Of a stretch of 64,000 nt of DNA, positions 26,901 through 38,789 are shown in pieces (position 1 is the first letter of the stretch; every line of letters begins with the position of its first letter). A program made the translations under genes and the position numbers. The stretch comes from Struthio camelus. Lineage: Eukaryota; Chordata; Aves; Struthioniformes; Struthionidae. Under the pieces are notes generated by a model that worked only from the letters and a program-made list of their open reading frames with translations, had not been told where the DNA came from and searched no databases. The DNA lies in assembly GCF_040807025.1 (NCBI RefSeq), contig NC_090981.1:68209645-68273644 (forward strand), read 5' to 3'.

Positions 26901-29900
26901 ATTTGAAGGAAGCTCAATTTTTTCCCTTGAGGGGTATCACAGCTTCCGTACGAGAGGCGGGGGAGATGTGTTGGGCATTATGATACCACAGCATTGCGCA
27001 GGGCCTCCATGACCTTAGTGCCTCAACCTTAGTAATGCGAAGGGCCTGCTATTTGCAGCGCTGCCTCCTTTCACCTAAGCCGTCGAGACAGGGTTTTCCA
27101 GAGCCTCTGTAGCAGCATTTTTTCCTAACTGGCCTTGTGCTGTTGTTCTCATGCTGTTATTCTCACGGCTTCGTACCCGCAAACCCCAATAGCATCATTA
27201 TGGCGTGTTCTCATGGGAAGAAACAGCCGCTGGGGTGAGCATTTTCCCTCTTTCCCTTGCTTTCCCTAACTCTTGTTTGCTAGATTTTAGTGTACGTTAG
27301 AGAACACCAAAACATAGTGCACAGCAAAATAGATGGCAGTAGTTTAAATACTTGATAAATATTGTCCAATAATATATTGGACAGAAACTTAAAAACCAAT
27401 CCCAGTGCAATGTTTGCACCTGATTAGCATACTCCAGTCAGTGCTAATGCCATCATAAATGGGAACAACCACCAGGGCGTAAAGCATGGCAAAAATCATC
27501 CTCACCCTCATCATCGCCACCTGCTGCACTGGCCAGAGCCCCTAGCAGTGGATGAGCAGAGGATGCTCATCTGAGACGTTGTAGCTGGAGTCCCTGGCCT
27601 CTGCCAAAGGGAGTTTCCTTCTTTTCTTCTCTTTCTTTCAGTCTTCTTTCATCAATTTTTCCCCAGAAGTAACTTTCATCATTATTGCTGATATATGCCA
27701 TCAGCAACTGACCCTGCAAATAAATCTTTGTGCATATGAGCCTTTCTTGACACCCCTTGTGCAATAGCAGAAGGGAGTTTATACCCCATGGTATGCACGA
27801 TGAACACAGACCTCACTGCCCCTGCTAAAATCTCCATTGGTGATGGAAGCCTGAGGGATAACTCCACAGAAAGATCAGTTATTTTAGGCAGCAAAGAGTT
27901 AAGGAAGAAAGAGACCTTTCTCAGCCCCTCCAGGCCCAACCTGTACCTACTCCAAAGGTATTCAGGTCTTTGGAGTACTTTGGTTAATTAGTGTTGTGAT
28001 GACACTTTTTCCTTTATTTTTGTTTCTTAGTACTAGTGTTAATTCTCAAAATCACATTGAAAAAGACCGTGATCCTACTTACTCCCACACAAATTGCTGT
28101 TTGGTGACTAGGGCATGCTCCTAGGAAGTGGAAGTTATGAGCGCAACTCCCTGGAGGCAGAAGACAACCTCGCGGCAGGGATGTCTCTGTCATTGACATC
28201 TCTACAGCATTAAGGTACTTCCAGAAATAGACAAGGCTGCAATTTGGAGTCCAGCCATTTGCAGCTTTTCATTGAATCAGAGCAAAAACTGCAACTGCCA
28301 GGAATGTAGGGCATGCCCATAATAACACTGTAGATCCAAAGTCTGTATCTAAATTGCATACAACAGCAAACACAGCTTGATATAAAAAGTAGGATCACAT
28401 GAAGTTAAAGGTGCCAGACAGGCACGAGTTCCATAGATCCCACGGTTGTGCATTTAAATGGATAACTCAGAGACCAAGTCACTCCAGAGTGCTGTAAAGC
28501 GTTGTTGAGATTCCAGAGCCACCATCCAGCCACCATCATGTTAGGAAAACTGAGGCAGGAGGCACTCCCTTCTCCAGAGACCTCACCAATAAAATGGGCA
28601 TGTCAAAAGACATGCAGGAAGACAGACGTTCAGGCAGCTGGAGGGACTTCATTAAGCAAGAAAATGACTGAGCTGGGAAAAGAAGTCTCTCGATGTTTAG
28701 AGGTATATGGGGTCCACTAGCCTGTATTTTCTCCAAATCAAAAGGTGCTGGTTTTGTTTTAAAGAGTTGCAATCACTGCTTTCTGTCAGCCTTAAAGAAA
28801 TGAGTCTAAGAGCATCTGCTGTTGGCACATAAATATCACTGACTGCACTCAAATGCAGCTCACTCCAGACTAGTACACTCTTCTGCTAGCAATTCTGCAT
28901 TTAGTTTTTCATTGCTGCTGTGTTTTACTGCAGACAATATACTGCTGCCTGGATGCTGGATGTTATTTAATTGACACTGAAAAGGTGGCACGTCTGGAGA
29001 ATAAAATTAAAAAAAAAAAAAAGCTTTCCCTTTTGAGAGCTGAGCAATAAAGACTTTATGGAAGAAAAGCGAAAAGTGAATTAACTTTTAGTGCTGGTGA
29101 AAGATGCCAAGCCAATAGGCCTAGAGACTGAACTCCTCAATTATCCATGGTTGGGAGAGTCTACAGTCTGGAAAACTCTTCCATGCTGGAACACTAGTGT
29201 CTGTGTGACAGTCCTGACCTGCAGAGACCTTCTCAAGGAACAAGGATAAGGTTGTCTATGCTCTGTGCAGCCTAGAAGCTTCTCATCTCCACATCATGGC
29301 TGAAGCTGCGCTGGCTTTTGTGTTTGGATGCTTGCCCTCCAGGGATGAGACTGAGACAATTCCTTCTTAAAGGCTTGTGCTTGTGTCCCTGGATATGAGA
29401 GACAGCAGTTCAGAAAGGACCAGTGAAGTGACAGTATGGCCATGTCCACAAACCAAGGCAAGCAAACACCACGTAATGACTGATTGTCATTGCGATTCAA
29501 ACCCATGAACTACAGCACCGAAACACAAAGCTTTACTGTTAGAACTGCCAGAGCATTCACCAACCACTGATCATCATAAATCTTCATCTTCTCTATTTTC
29601 TCCAGACAATAACAAGCAGAAATTCTTCTCACTGAGTTTAATCTACATTGTAGGCATGGCTGCTGTATAATTCTGACATCCCCAAACCAGCTCAAAATTA
29701 GTTTACCTGGATATAAATAGCAGTTTAGTGACAGCAATGCAGCTCAGCTACTCCAGCGGAAACTCACTTGAGACTGTCTGCTTTGCAGTTTAGCAGGCTG
29801 CAACATAGTCAAACTTGCCTGCAAAGCAGTGTCCTACAGACACCTTCTGTGAGCAAAACTGTTCTGCACTGTACAGCTTCTTATATGTTCTTCACTAGAG

Positions 29901-29994
29901 CATGTCCTAGCTACACTGTGCCAGCATTTCCTCTCTTTAAGATCTGTGCACATCACCAAACCTGCAAAGCAGCTGCTGAGATAGTGGCTGACTG
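20946..29994. other. Intergenic DNA, no gene recognised
   Basis: This stretch includes homopolymer T runs near 21067-21080, 23818-23830 and 24897-24908. All frames are under 140 codons and overlap on both strands. I recognise no exon, tRNA, rRNA or repeat family. Confidence 0.55.
27363..27383. repeat. Short perfect inverted repeat containing CCAAT/ATTGG
   Basis: Nine-base arms (TGTCCAATA and TATTGGACA) flank a 3-nt centre. Each arm contains a CCAAT-box core in opposite orientation. It could bind NF-Y or be chance; no promoter is evident nearby. Confidence 0.5.
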
Positions 29995-30764
29995 GGACTT
30001 CATGAATTTCTACAAAGGCAGATGCAAAGTCCTGCATCAGGACTGGACGCCACTGGAATAACCCCATGCAACAGACCGGTCTCGGCACCGGCTGCCTGGA
30101 AATCAGCCTTGTAGAAGTGATCTGGAGTCCTGATTGAGAGCAAGTTGAACAGCGGTCAGCAGTGTGCCCTTGCGGCAAAGGAGGCCAACACATTCTGAGT
30201 TGTGTTAGCTAGAGTGCTGCCAGCAGCTCAAGGGCAGGGATTTTATCCTCCGTTTGCGCTTGAGAGAACATATCTGTAGTACTGTGTCAGTTTTGAGATC
30301 CGCACTACGAGACGGACATTGACATTCCGGCGTGAGTCCTGTGGAGGCCACAAAGATTGTCAGAGGACGTGATGTACAAGAGGCTGAGAGCTGTGTTTGT
30401 TCAGCCTTAGAAGGAAGGTCATGGGGAGACTTCCTTGCTGTCTTCAGTTACCTAATGGGAGGCATTAGGGAAGACAGAGCAAGGCTCTTCTCAAAGGCGC
30501 ACAGTCTTAGGAGGTGAGGCAATGGACACAAGTTACAACACAGAAAATTCCAATTAAAATGTAAGGAAAAAAAATTTCACCATGAAGGCGGTCAAATATT
30601 GAAGCCTGGACTAGAGTGGTTGTGGATTCTTCTTCTTTGAAGAAACTTGGCTGGCCAAGGCTTTGAGCTATTTGATCTAGCTGGACCTTCTTTGAGCATG
30701 CGATTGGACAAGATGACTTATAGAGGTCCCTTCCACATTGTTCTAAATTATTTTTTGATTCTAG
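29995..30764 (+). mobile_element. CR1 LINE fragment, diverged
   Basis: Plus-strand sequence follows the last part of CR1 ORF2 and the 3' UTR. It starts with the segment beginning CATGAATTTCTACAAAGG, followed by the TGCCCTTGCGGCAAAGGAGG block (30160-30185). Next come the GAGTACTG-like and GGAGGCCACAAAGAT blocks, then the tail GATGACTTATAGAGGTCCC ending in TGATTCTAG near 30764. Indels break the reading frame; only a 61-codon piece (30332-30517) stays open. It is more decayed than the copy at 4.75 kb, so probably older, and it is inactive. The 5' end is approximate. Confidence 0.88.
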
Positions 30765-31589
30765 CTTTTGTATTATCTACAAAGCAACAGGAATGCGAAA
30801 CCCTAAGAGGACGCAAACGCGACTATGAACTTGAAGGCAAGGTCTTCAGGCAATTTTGAATGTGAAAATTCCAGCAGAAGGAGCACAAGCCTTTTGCCGC
30901 CCCAGCTAACGAACACACTGGGCTGTAGATATGGCAGACCTTCTATCTCTTTCCAGCCGCTAGAAGCCACGCTTCCCCACCTCGCCGAGCTCCTTACAAC
31001 CATGCAGCTGAAATACGATCTCGTCGCTGCCGAAGCTGTTGCTCTTGAACAATTTAAAAGGCAGCTTACAAGGAAACACTTTGGGAAAAATTTAATGGGT
31101 TGGCTAATTAGTTATGCAGCACCATGGTAACATGTCTACAGCAGTTCTGGTGGCTGAGCTCCTGCCTATATTCCTGCACAGCTCTATTTGAGCCGCATAA
31201 AAAAACAACCACAGGAATCAGTTTGCTGCCTGAGGCAAATGGCTAAAATAGGCAGATAAGAAACACTGATCCCCTCGAGGTTTGGCTTATGTAGGATTTA
31301 GACGCTTTTATTTGGGCCCAAGAAACAAAGCAAAATTAAGCATAATTGTAAACCTTGCAGTTAGCTCGTTCCCTGGCCAACTCATAATTTTTTTATTATT
31401 ATTATTCAGTGCAGACTGTGACAGTATGTGGAATGTGAAAGCATCTGCTTCCTTAAGGAAGGAATTAAGGACCTTTTCAGTTAAAAGGTTGTCATTAGTA
31501 ATAGTGAAAGCAATAAGCAAGCACACAGAGACACAAACCTGATAGACAAAGGATGGCAGGGACAATGAGGAAGACCAAAAGTCTCCAGT
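30765..31589. other. Intergenic DNA; homeodomain-like and X-box-like words near 31.1 kb
   Basis: No gene was seen. Around 31093-31130 the words CTAATTAGTTATG and CACCATGGTAAC lie close together. The first is a homeodomain-type site; the second resembles one half of an RFX X-box. Frames of about 100 codons overlap on both strands and look spurious. Confidence 0.4.
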
Positions 31590-32165
31590 CACTGGGGCCG
31601 TTAGGACACCCTAGGCAAAGCTTTGCAGAGGGCCAGCCTGGGCTTTGCGACTGGTAGGAAGCGTGGTGTGGTGCCAGCCACGGGGCAAGCAGAGGCTTAG
31701 GGCAGCAGCGGGAGCAGGTGAAGGTCTCGGCACCAGTGGCTGGAGGGCAACCGTGGGCTCACGTGCCTGGGTGCCAGCTCGAGGGGAGGCCAGGGTGTTT
31801 ATGTGTGTGACGCGCTGGTGATCTCCAAGCTGGTCTAGCCATTCAGTAGGAGCTGTGGGACCTGAGCAGGGACATCAGATGGGCAGAGGGCCCATGCAGA
31901 TATAGGAAGGGTCCATGAGTACGGGGTGAGCTCGTGAGATGGGTGGTGAGGGCATGCATCCGTTTGCTAACGAGCATCCAGCAGGGCGAGCCACCAAGCG
32001 GGAGGTCCCACTTGGGACCGCTGTGGAAGGTCACAGCCCCTTCCGTCCCGCAGCACGGCTGCAGCACTCCAGTCCCCCGTTCGTAGCTATAACCCTCCTG
32101 AGAAAGAGCTCGAAACGATTGAAACTGCAAATAAATTGCTTTCATTAACAGCACTCTCGCACTGT
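31590..32165. other. G-rich block ending in AATAAATTGCTT; possible old solo LTR
   Basis: The plus strand is strongly purine/G-biased for about 350 bp, then turns AT-rich with CAAATAAATTGCTTTCATTA (about 32128-32147). The arrangement, a GC-rich body followed by a poly(A) signal near the 3' end, recalls avian endogenous retrovirus LTRs. I could not find a matching TG start or target-site duplication, and no gag/pol sequence flanks it. An ordinary GC-rich patch is the main alternative. Confidence 0.2.
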
Positions 32166-34919
32166 ACATGTTGAACATAAGCCTGAAAGGGCACGCTTTT
32201 TGGGGGAGAAAAAGTTATCAAGATCCAAAACCGCCTCCGGCTGTGACACAGGCAGCATCAGCCTTGTTATTTATTTAAACAATTTCTTTACGTGACATGC
32301 TCTTACAGCTGACATTTTCCAGTGTGTGCGCGCATGTGGATGATGAGGTGCGAGCTGTCAAAATGCAGCAATTCAAAGAGAAATCAAACTTTCCATGTTT
32401 GTGAAACCTTCACTTTTCTTCCCTCTCTCTGCATGTGTATGTGTGTGTGTGTTGTTGTTGTTTTTTTTTTTTTAATAAAAGCAGTCGCCTTTAATCCCTC
32501 CTACTAACAAACAGGCTTATGATCTCTCCTTTCTTTGCTGCTGTAAAAATGCAGAGCGATAGGACACATCTCTTATCTCTCTGTGTCCTGTTCTGATAGT
32601 TAATCCTCAAAGCCTTGCCTTTTTACGCTGTTTTACACCAGAGCCAGCCTGGCCGGTTTTATGGGAAGAGCATCACATGATGCACTTCTGTTTTGAGAAG
32701 TTTACAGCTCAGCCATAAAAATTCCAGGCAGGAATTTGTTCCCGTTTCTTTTTTATTAAATTTTCAAAAACTGACTCCACAGTTACCCCGCAAGGAGAAA
32801 AGGAACATTATCAGGTCGCCAGCTAAGGAAAAGCAAAGAAAGAGAGAACTTTCTCTTCCCTTTCAAAAAGCAGTAGTGTTTCAAGCACCGTACAATTTTC
32901 TGTTGATCAGCTCTTAGAGTCGCAACTAAAGTACTTTATGCCCTTCACACATACATTGCAGCTCACATCTGAGTCTATCAGTAATTTTAATGCCCCATAA
33001 GGATGGTCAGCACACATTGGAGAGTGCAACAAGGCAAAAAAAATGACGAGTTCAAGGCTACTTTCATCCCAGCTCAGCAGTAGGTTCGTGCGTTTTCAGT
33101 GGAATTACACCAGGGTCACAGTGGTACCAGGTGAAATTAGAGTCAAGATGTTGTTTTTGAGCCAAGATTGCCACATAAAGTGCCTGGATAGCTGTTCTTC
33201 TTTGGCTTTTATGGGCCCACAATGAGTCTGCGGTGCTGGGTTCGTTAGAGGCGATTTTAAACAGACCCTTAGAGTAAAAACGTTTTCCTGCCTCTTGGTG
33301 CATCTGCATTAGTAGCAGAGTGTGCAACAGGGGCTCCTTCCAGAGGTAAAACCTCCTTGTGCCCCTACTCGCCTTGCTCCATAGCACGCTTATGTTCACC
33401 AGAGGGGTTCTCTCTTGGCAGATACCTACACTATTAAATTAAATAGTGCCAGGGAATGCTCCTAGTCACCAGATCCGACTGGTTTAAGACTTTAGACTGG
33501 TCCCTGGCACAGCCTAAGCCAACCAGCACTCTCCCAGGTAAATCCTGGGCCCAGACTGGGAGTTAGCACAAGCATGACGCCATTCCCCATCGCTGTGCCA
33601 GGCAAGTTTAATTTACTAATATACACTTAGACATCAGGACTAGCAAATTAGGGAGAGCTGAAAGACATCTAAGGAATTTATGCTAATAAAAGTTTATGTC
33701 GATGGAAATTTCCTCCAGGACTAGATAGCAGCTGGACGGAGTTTCAGAATTGTTGCTGTAGACTCAGGTGTCTACATACCACCTCAGTCCCATCTTAAAT
33801 ACCTGAATCCTTCTCTCCGGGTCTAGTTTCACAACCTTATCTTGCATCCTCTTAATTGGTACTAATATTTTGTAGTTTTGTTAATCAAATACCTTCTTCC
33901 AAAGCCAAAAGGATTCACCTTCATGAGCAGCCCACAGCATGAGACTAGATGGAAGACACCCACCCTCCGTGCCACCTGCAAAAAGTCTTTTCGCATCACT
34001 ATCAAATTCTTGTTCTCAGTTCACTTGCACAGCTCTACACTTTTGCCTTTCAAGGGGCATGTGTTTCACTTGGGTCTGGCAGCTCAGCATTTTTTTGTCT
34101 TACTAAAGGTGATAAAAGCCCCAATATGCTGGGCTTTCCTTACAGATTCCACATCTCTTACTGAAGAACAGGGTCTTCCTTTGTGTGACCCAGGACAAGA
34201 GGAGTTACACCGAGAGCAAGGTGATCCACTTTGAACCATCTTGACCAGCATAAAACTCCAGTATCCAGCTCTTACTTAAATCTACATGTTTTTTCTAATC
34301 TCTCCAAAAGCAAGTGGTTTCTTACAGTGTGAAAGACCGGTGGTCCCATTGTTGACTCATGGATGGTTGACGGTTCGCATTTGGGTTCTGCTCCATCCTG
34401 CCCCATTTACTCAGCTCCTGTGCCTCACCTATGACGGAGGTGGGCCTTTTTCCTCCGCACCTTTTCTTACCTTATTCTTTGTCCGAAACTTCAGCCCACT
34501 GACTCCCTTTGGATTTTTGCTTGACTGCTTTTTTTGCTAATGACAAAATGAAACTCCCTGTTCCTCCAGTAGAATGGAGGTCAACCACCCCCTGCTTTGC
34601 CTTGGCCAAGCAGTGAGTTGTTTGGAAGCAAGTTCTGTCTCGGTGCCTACAAGCATTAATTCAAGTGTGGCATTTTCATTTTATAAAATATCTTTTTTTA
34701 ACCTTTTCATTTCTGGACATTGCTAGGCTAATCATAACCAAAAATGCCTTGTGTATAGCTGAGTGTAATAACACAGGCTTTGGCGACTGCTGGATACTCT
34801 GTGGTTACTGGAGCATCTCTCCTCCTGTTTTCCTCAGCCTCCCGGTGGCATGGGTGCTGATATAAAAGCCCTTCGAGGCACACACCTTGCGATGTGTACA
34901 CTGTGAATTTGGATGCTTT
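32166..34919. other. Intergenic DNA, no gene recognised
   Basis: No exon was recognised. One microsatellite lies inside (32433-32473, listed separately). Frames such as 33878-34234 (plus, 118 codons) carry no known domain. Confidence 0.55.
32433..32473. repeat. Compound microsatellite (TG)n-(TTG)n-(T)13
   Basis: An ATGTGTATGTGTGTGTG run passes into GTTGTTGTTG and then 13 T. The tract is probably length-polymorphic. Confidence 0.9.
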
Positions 34920-35019
34920 AAGAAAATCCAATTAATAATAATGGGCTATTTATGAATTTATTAATAAAGTGATATGAAGTGCATGTCTAATGACTCAATT
35001 ATGTCCATAGCACTTTCCT

Positions 35020-35032
35020 GGATTAATAATCC
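35020..35032. promoter_or_regulatory. Palindromic pair of TAATCC (OTX/PITX-type) sites
   Basis: Positions 35020-35032 read GGATTAATAATCC, two inverted TAATCC half-sites around one central base. TAATCC is the preferred site of bicoid-class (K50) homeodomains such as OTX, PITX and GSC, and closely spaced inverted pairs can bind dimers. Occupancy is inferred. Confidence 0.35.
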
Positions 35033-35043
35033 AAATGCCTGAA

Positions 35044-35069
35044 TTAAGATTTATATAATAAAATCTTAA
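35044..35069. repeat. Inverted repeat, 9-bp arms
   Basis: TTAAGATTT and AAATCTTAA flank an 8-nt loop, only 12 bp from the TAATCC palindrome. Confidence 0.5.
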
Positions 35070-35400
35070 GGGGCCTGTTACTGTCATTTTTGTTAAATAA
35101 TTTTCTTTTAAAGTCATACAAATAAATATGTTTTTTGCATACTAAAACCTAATAGCTCCTAAGGAACCATTACACTCATCTGTGAAATAATATGCATGTT
35201 TAAATGCATCTAAATACATTTTTAATGTATTTCTGCTATTCCAAGAGAGACCATAATGTCTCTTGTGCAGCAATAACGGTTTATTATGTCGATTTTCATG
35301 CACACAAGCTTTTTTTCTTTCCTAGTACAAAAGCAATAAGGAATTAAGCCATAAAATCTACACTCAAGCAATATTATAGATTTCACCTAATCCCAAAAAA

Positions 35401-37499
35401 TACAGGAAATTGAGACTATAAAATTACTTTTTTTTCTCTCTCCCTGGCTCAGCTCATTTTGCTTATAATCAAAGCAAGCCTGGCTTTTGGAACGGGGACC
35501 ATTCACAGAGGTCATGGACTAGAAGACCTGTTGTTAGTGCTGATTATGATGATTTAGACATAGGCCACGAGCTCCGGGCTGGATCTAGACCTGCTTTGGG
35601 CTGGGCACGCTAAAACAAGCCGTCCCCGTGGGGTCAGTCTGGAAAAGGACCGGGGAGGGTGCTTCTTCGAAAACATCATTTAAGGGGGGGCCTAAGGGTT
35701 CGAGCACTGTGTTGAAGAGGGTCATCGCGGCAGGGAAAGGTGCAGGGCTCAGGGGGAAAGCGCTCATGGGGAGACACCAACCACCAGCCACCTCCCTGCT
35801 CAAAGGGTCTGGTTCCTGGTAGAGACCCCGCCAGGCCACTGGCCATCATTGGGGATTAACAAGAGACCTTAACCGGGCATTAAAAAAACTAATGTGGCCA
35901 TTTGGAATATATTCCGATCTGAAATTTGTGATCCAAGCCTCTTCAGCCCACTTCCCAGTCATTCGCCCAGGCAGAAGAATAGCATTTTATGTTAAAGAAG
36001 TATTTCTTCTCTTCACTTTTCCAGATAGGATTACCTCAGCAGTTCCAGTCATGGAAAGCTTATTGCAAGGGGTAAAATAAGAACAGATTGACACTTGTTT
36101 CAGGAACAATATTTTAAACCTCCAAAGTCCTACTGATTCAACTCCTATACTGAAAATACCAAAGGCACAGCCGTATGCAGGGAAGTCCTGGAGAAGAGGA
36201 GCATAAATAACTCGTGTCGTGACCAGCAAGGATTTAAAAGTGTGGTGCAGTAACACAGATTTAGCCAGCGGATGATTAAAACATAGTGTAGATTAAACCT
36301 AGAGTAAACCTCCTTGCTAATGAGATGGGCTGGGGGCTCTGGCGGGGCAATGGCAGCCGTGGGGAGGATGAACTCATCAACGCCTCACCTTACAGGATAA
36401 GGTTTTGTAAACGCGTTCCAGACCCGTTGTTCTAAATGCAATGATTTCTTTACTCGCTTATCCTCATTTCTTTTTGGTAGCTACCCAACTGGTCAGCGGC
36501 CTGTCAGGTAAAAGGCAGGAACAAAAGCAACTCATTAGCAAATACTGAAGAACCCCAGCAGCATCCTGACCTACATTTCAAGTCGCCTGCACTGCATTCA
36601 TTCCACCTTGAACTTCTCCGCGGTCACGCCAAGAAGAACCAGGTCTGCCTCATGCCTCTGTATTAAACAGTTATTGATATGCTGAAGGAGAAATCTGTCC
36701 ATCTCTCCAATCTGTATCTCCAGCTAAATGATTCACCATAGTTGTTAGGCCACAGGCAATAATCCTGGGAAGCTGACATGCTACCCATGCCACCTGCAGC
36801 ATCCCAAGGTGGCTCATCCCACCTGCCTTAGCTGCCGTTTCAGGATGATCTGAACCTACCTCTGAAGCCACCCCGCTCTTTCCATCCACTGCAGAGGGAG
36901 AGCTTAGACTGGCTGTGCTGATTCTCTTGTGATGTATTGTAAGAAGTTGGATTTTTCGTTCATACTTTCAGCAAAAAGTGGTGTAGTCACCCAAAAGTCA
37001 AATGAGACCACACAAAAGGAACTGGTACTTCTGTGAGGCACTGCCTTATTTAGGGACCTTGTACAAAGCTGAGTTTGTAATGAAAGTCTGCAAAGAGCTG
37101 CTCGTAAGGGTCAAATGGCAGGAGGAGAACGTGACCCTTCTATCAGGCTTGGATATCGGAGATCTCTAACGCACTGCTCTGAGGAAGGACAAATTTCAGA
37201 GGGAAATATCCACAAAGATCTGATTTGACTTGCAATAAAGCTGCTGAATATGTTTTTGTGAACATTGTGGGATTTAGTCTTTTTTGGATGCTAAACTTGA
37301 TATTACGATGGGTCTTTTGAGGGAGGGATGCTTTAACTTGTGCTGTAGATTAAAATAGGACTTTAGTAGACCATCTCTTGACCGAAACACAATTTAATTA
37401 TGTATCTTAAAGACCACAAGGTGTCTTTTCTGTTATTTCTATATTTATTGTAAAATCTGCTTGCTTTTATTTTTCCTTGAGAATAACCTGCTCCACACG
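35401..37499. other. Intergenic DNA, no gene recognised
   Basis: Two G-rich patches (35570-35840 and 36320-36400) interrupt AT-rich sequence. Frames of up to 89 codons occur on both strands. No exon or repeat family was recognised. Confidence 0.55.
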
Positions 37500-38110
37500 C
37501 GGGGCTTTTAAGAACGTGGGCGCTAGATACGACACATGCATGGAGCCTGCCAATTCTCCATCTGCTTCATGTGCCTAATCACCTTGCACCGTGTGCCCCT
37601 AAACTTGGATAAAATTGGAAGAAGCTGCATTATAAGGTCATGGTGATTACCCAGTCAGGAGTATAAGACTTAGATGATGCCAGAACTATGCTACTGCCAT
37701 TTTTAACAGACTTTTATATGTTCATACATTTGTTAATAATGTGCACTTTCTGATGCATTAAAGAAAATCCACATCTTGGTTCCCTTCCACAGCAAAATCT
37801 CTTGCCCTAACATAGCTATTGCTGACATTATTATTCCCCATCAATAATTCAAGCCAGCGCGATTATAGCAAAATTCTTTGTGCCAATTTTTCTGGTGCTC
37901 TTTGCTCACCCTTTCACGCAGTCCAACCGTGGTGGCTGGAATTCTAACATACACTAAAAGCACTAATTTGTGGAATTTGCTTGTTATGAAATACTATACT
38001 CCTCTGTGCTAAGGAGACTTTACTGATCATTGCTATTCAATACCAGAACAATTAAGAAGCCTTGAGGAAGCCACAAAACACATGGGATACAAAATGAATT
38101 ACTGTGGCTG
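37500..38110. promoter_or_regulatory. Candidate conserved noncoding element
   Basis: About 600 bp without simple repeats and without frames above 60 codons. It contains a CACGCGGGGC patch at its left end and GTTAATAATG, TGATGCATTA, ATTATTATTCC and CAATAATTC words. It directly precedes the 74-bp tandem duplication. The conserved-element call rests on texture alone. Confidence 0.22.
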
Positions 38111-38258
38111 TGTCTCATGCCTTTAATTTATTGTTTAGGGTTGTCTTTAAGTAAAATTTATTGAAAATATCTTCTCTTAATGAATGTCTCATGCCTTTAA
38201 TTTATTGTTTAGGGTTGTCTTTGAGTAAAATTTATTGAAAATACCTTCTGTTAATGAT
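38111..38258. repeat. Recent 74-bp tandem duplication
   Basis: Two adjacent copies, 38111-38184 and 38185-38258, both begin TGTCTCATGCCTTTAATTTA. They differ at about four positions (roughly 95% identical). There is no third copy and no similarity to a known repeat family. The high identity suggests a recent duplication by replication slippage or unequal exchange. Confidence 0.95.
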
Positions 38259-38789
38259 CCCAGCCCCAATTCTCACTTGCATGCTAGTTCTGTAATCCCA
38301 GAGTACCCTGATGATGTTACATGCCTTAGTGAAAGAAAATTTAAGTGAAGTGTTTAACAGACGTACTAATCTCCTACTGTCTTTGAGGGATTAAACAAAT
38401 GGAAATTGAACTGAATATTCCGTATCTCCCCTCAAACCTCTCAAGTGCCCCACTGTGATCATTACTGAATCTTCTTTCACCAGCTCAATACATAATCCGA
38501 GAAAAACTATGCTCACTTACAATGGATAAAATCAGATGCACTACATATGAAGCCGATTCAAAACTGATGTTAAATCATTTCCGAGTCATCCTATTGAAGA
38601 GTAACTTAAAAACAAATGAGTTTCTCCTTCATATATACTATCTTCTTCTGCCTGTCTTCATCTTTCAGTCAAGATGTGCTTATCACTGTTGAATTAATTT
38701 ACAGGTTTAAAAATAACAATATCAAGAAAATATTTATATCTAAGTGAGTCCTGGTCCTACTATAATGGAAGCAAATGATAAATATTTTA
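38259..38789. other. Intergenic DNA, nothing recognised
   Basis: AT-rich unique sequence between the tandem duplication and the CR1 endonuclease fragment. No frames of note. Confidence 0.55.

Larger units (their letters stand above)
34920..35400. promoter_or_regulatory. Strongest candidate conserved regulatory element (homeodomain-rich)
   Basis: About 480 bp of AT-rich but information-rich sequence carries many TAAT/ATTA cores, a perfect head-to-head pair of TAATCC sites (35020-35032), an AAGATTT inverted repeat (35044-35069), repeated AAATGCAT/ATGCAT words (35190-35225) and a TTTATTATG word near 35280-35288. There are no simple repeats and no long frames. This texture is typical of conserved enhancers near developmental genes. 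It is not a coding exon. The target gene is unknown; if human synteny holds, DCC and MBD2 are the nearest genes. Confidence 0.35.

Noticed and set aside
34855..34875. TATAAAAG word beside the 35-kb block
   Set aside because: A single TATA word without an initiator or exon is not enough to call a promoter.
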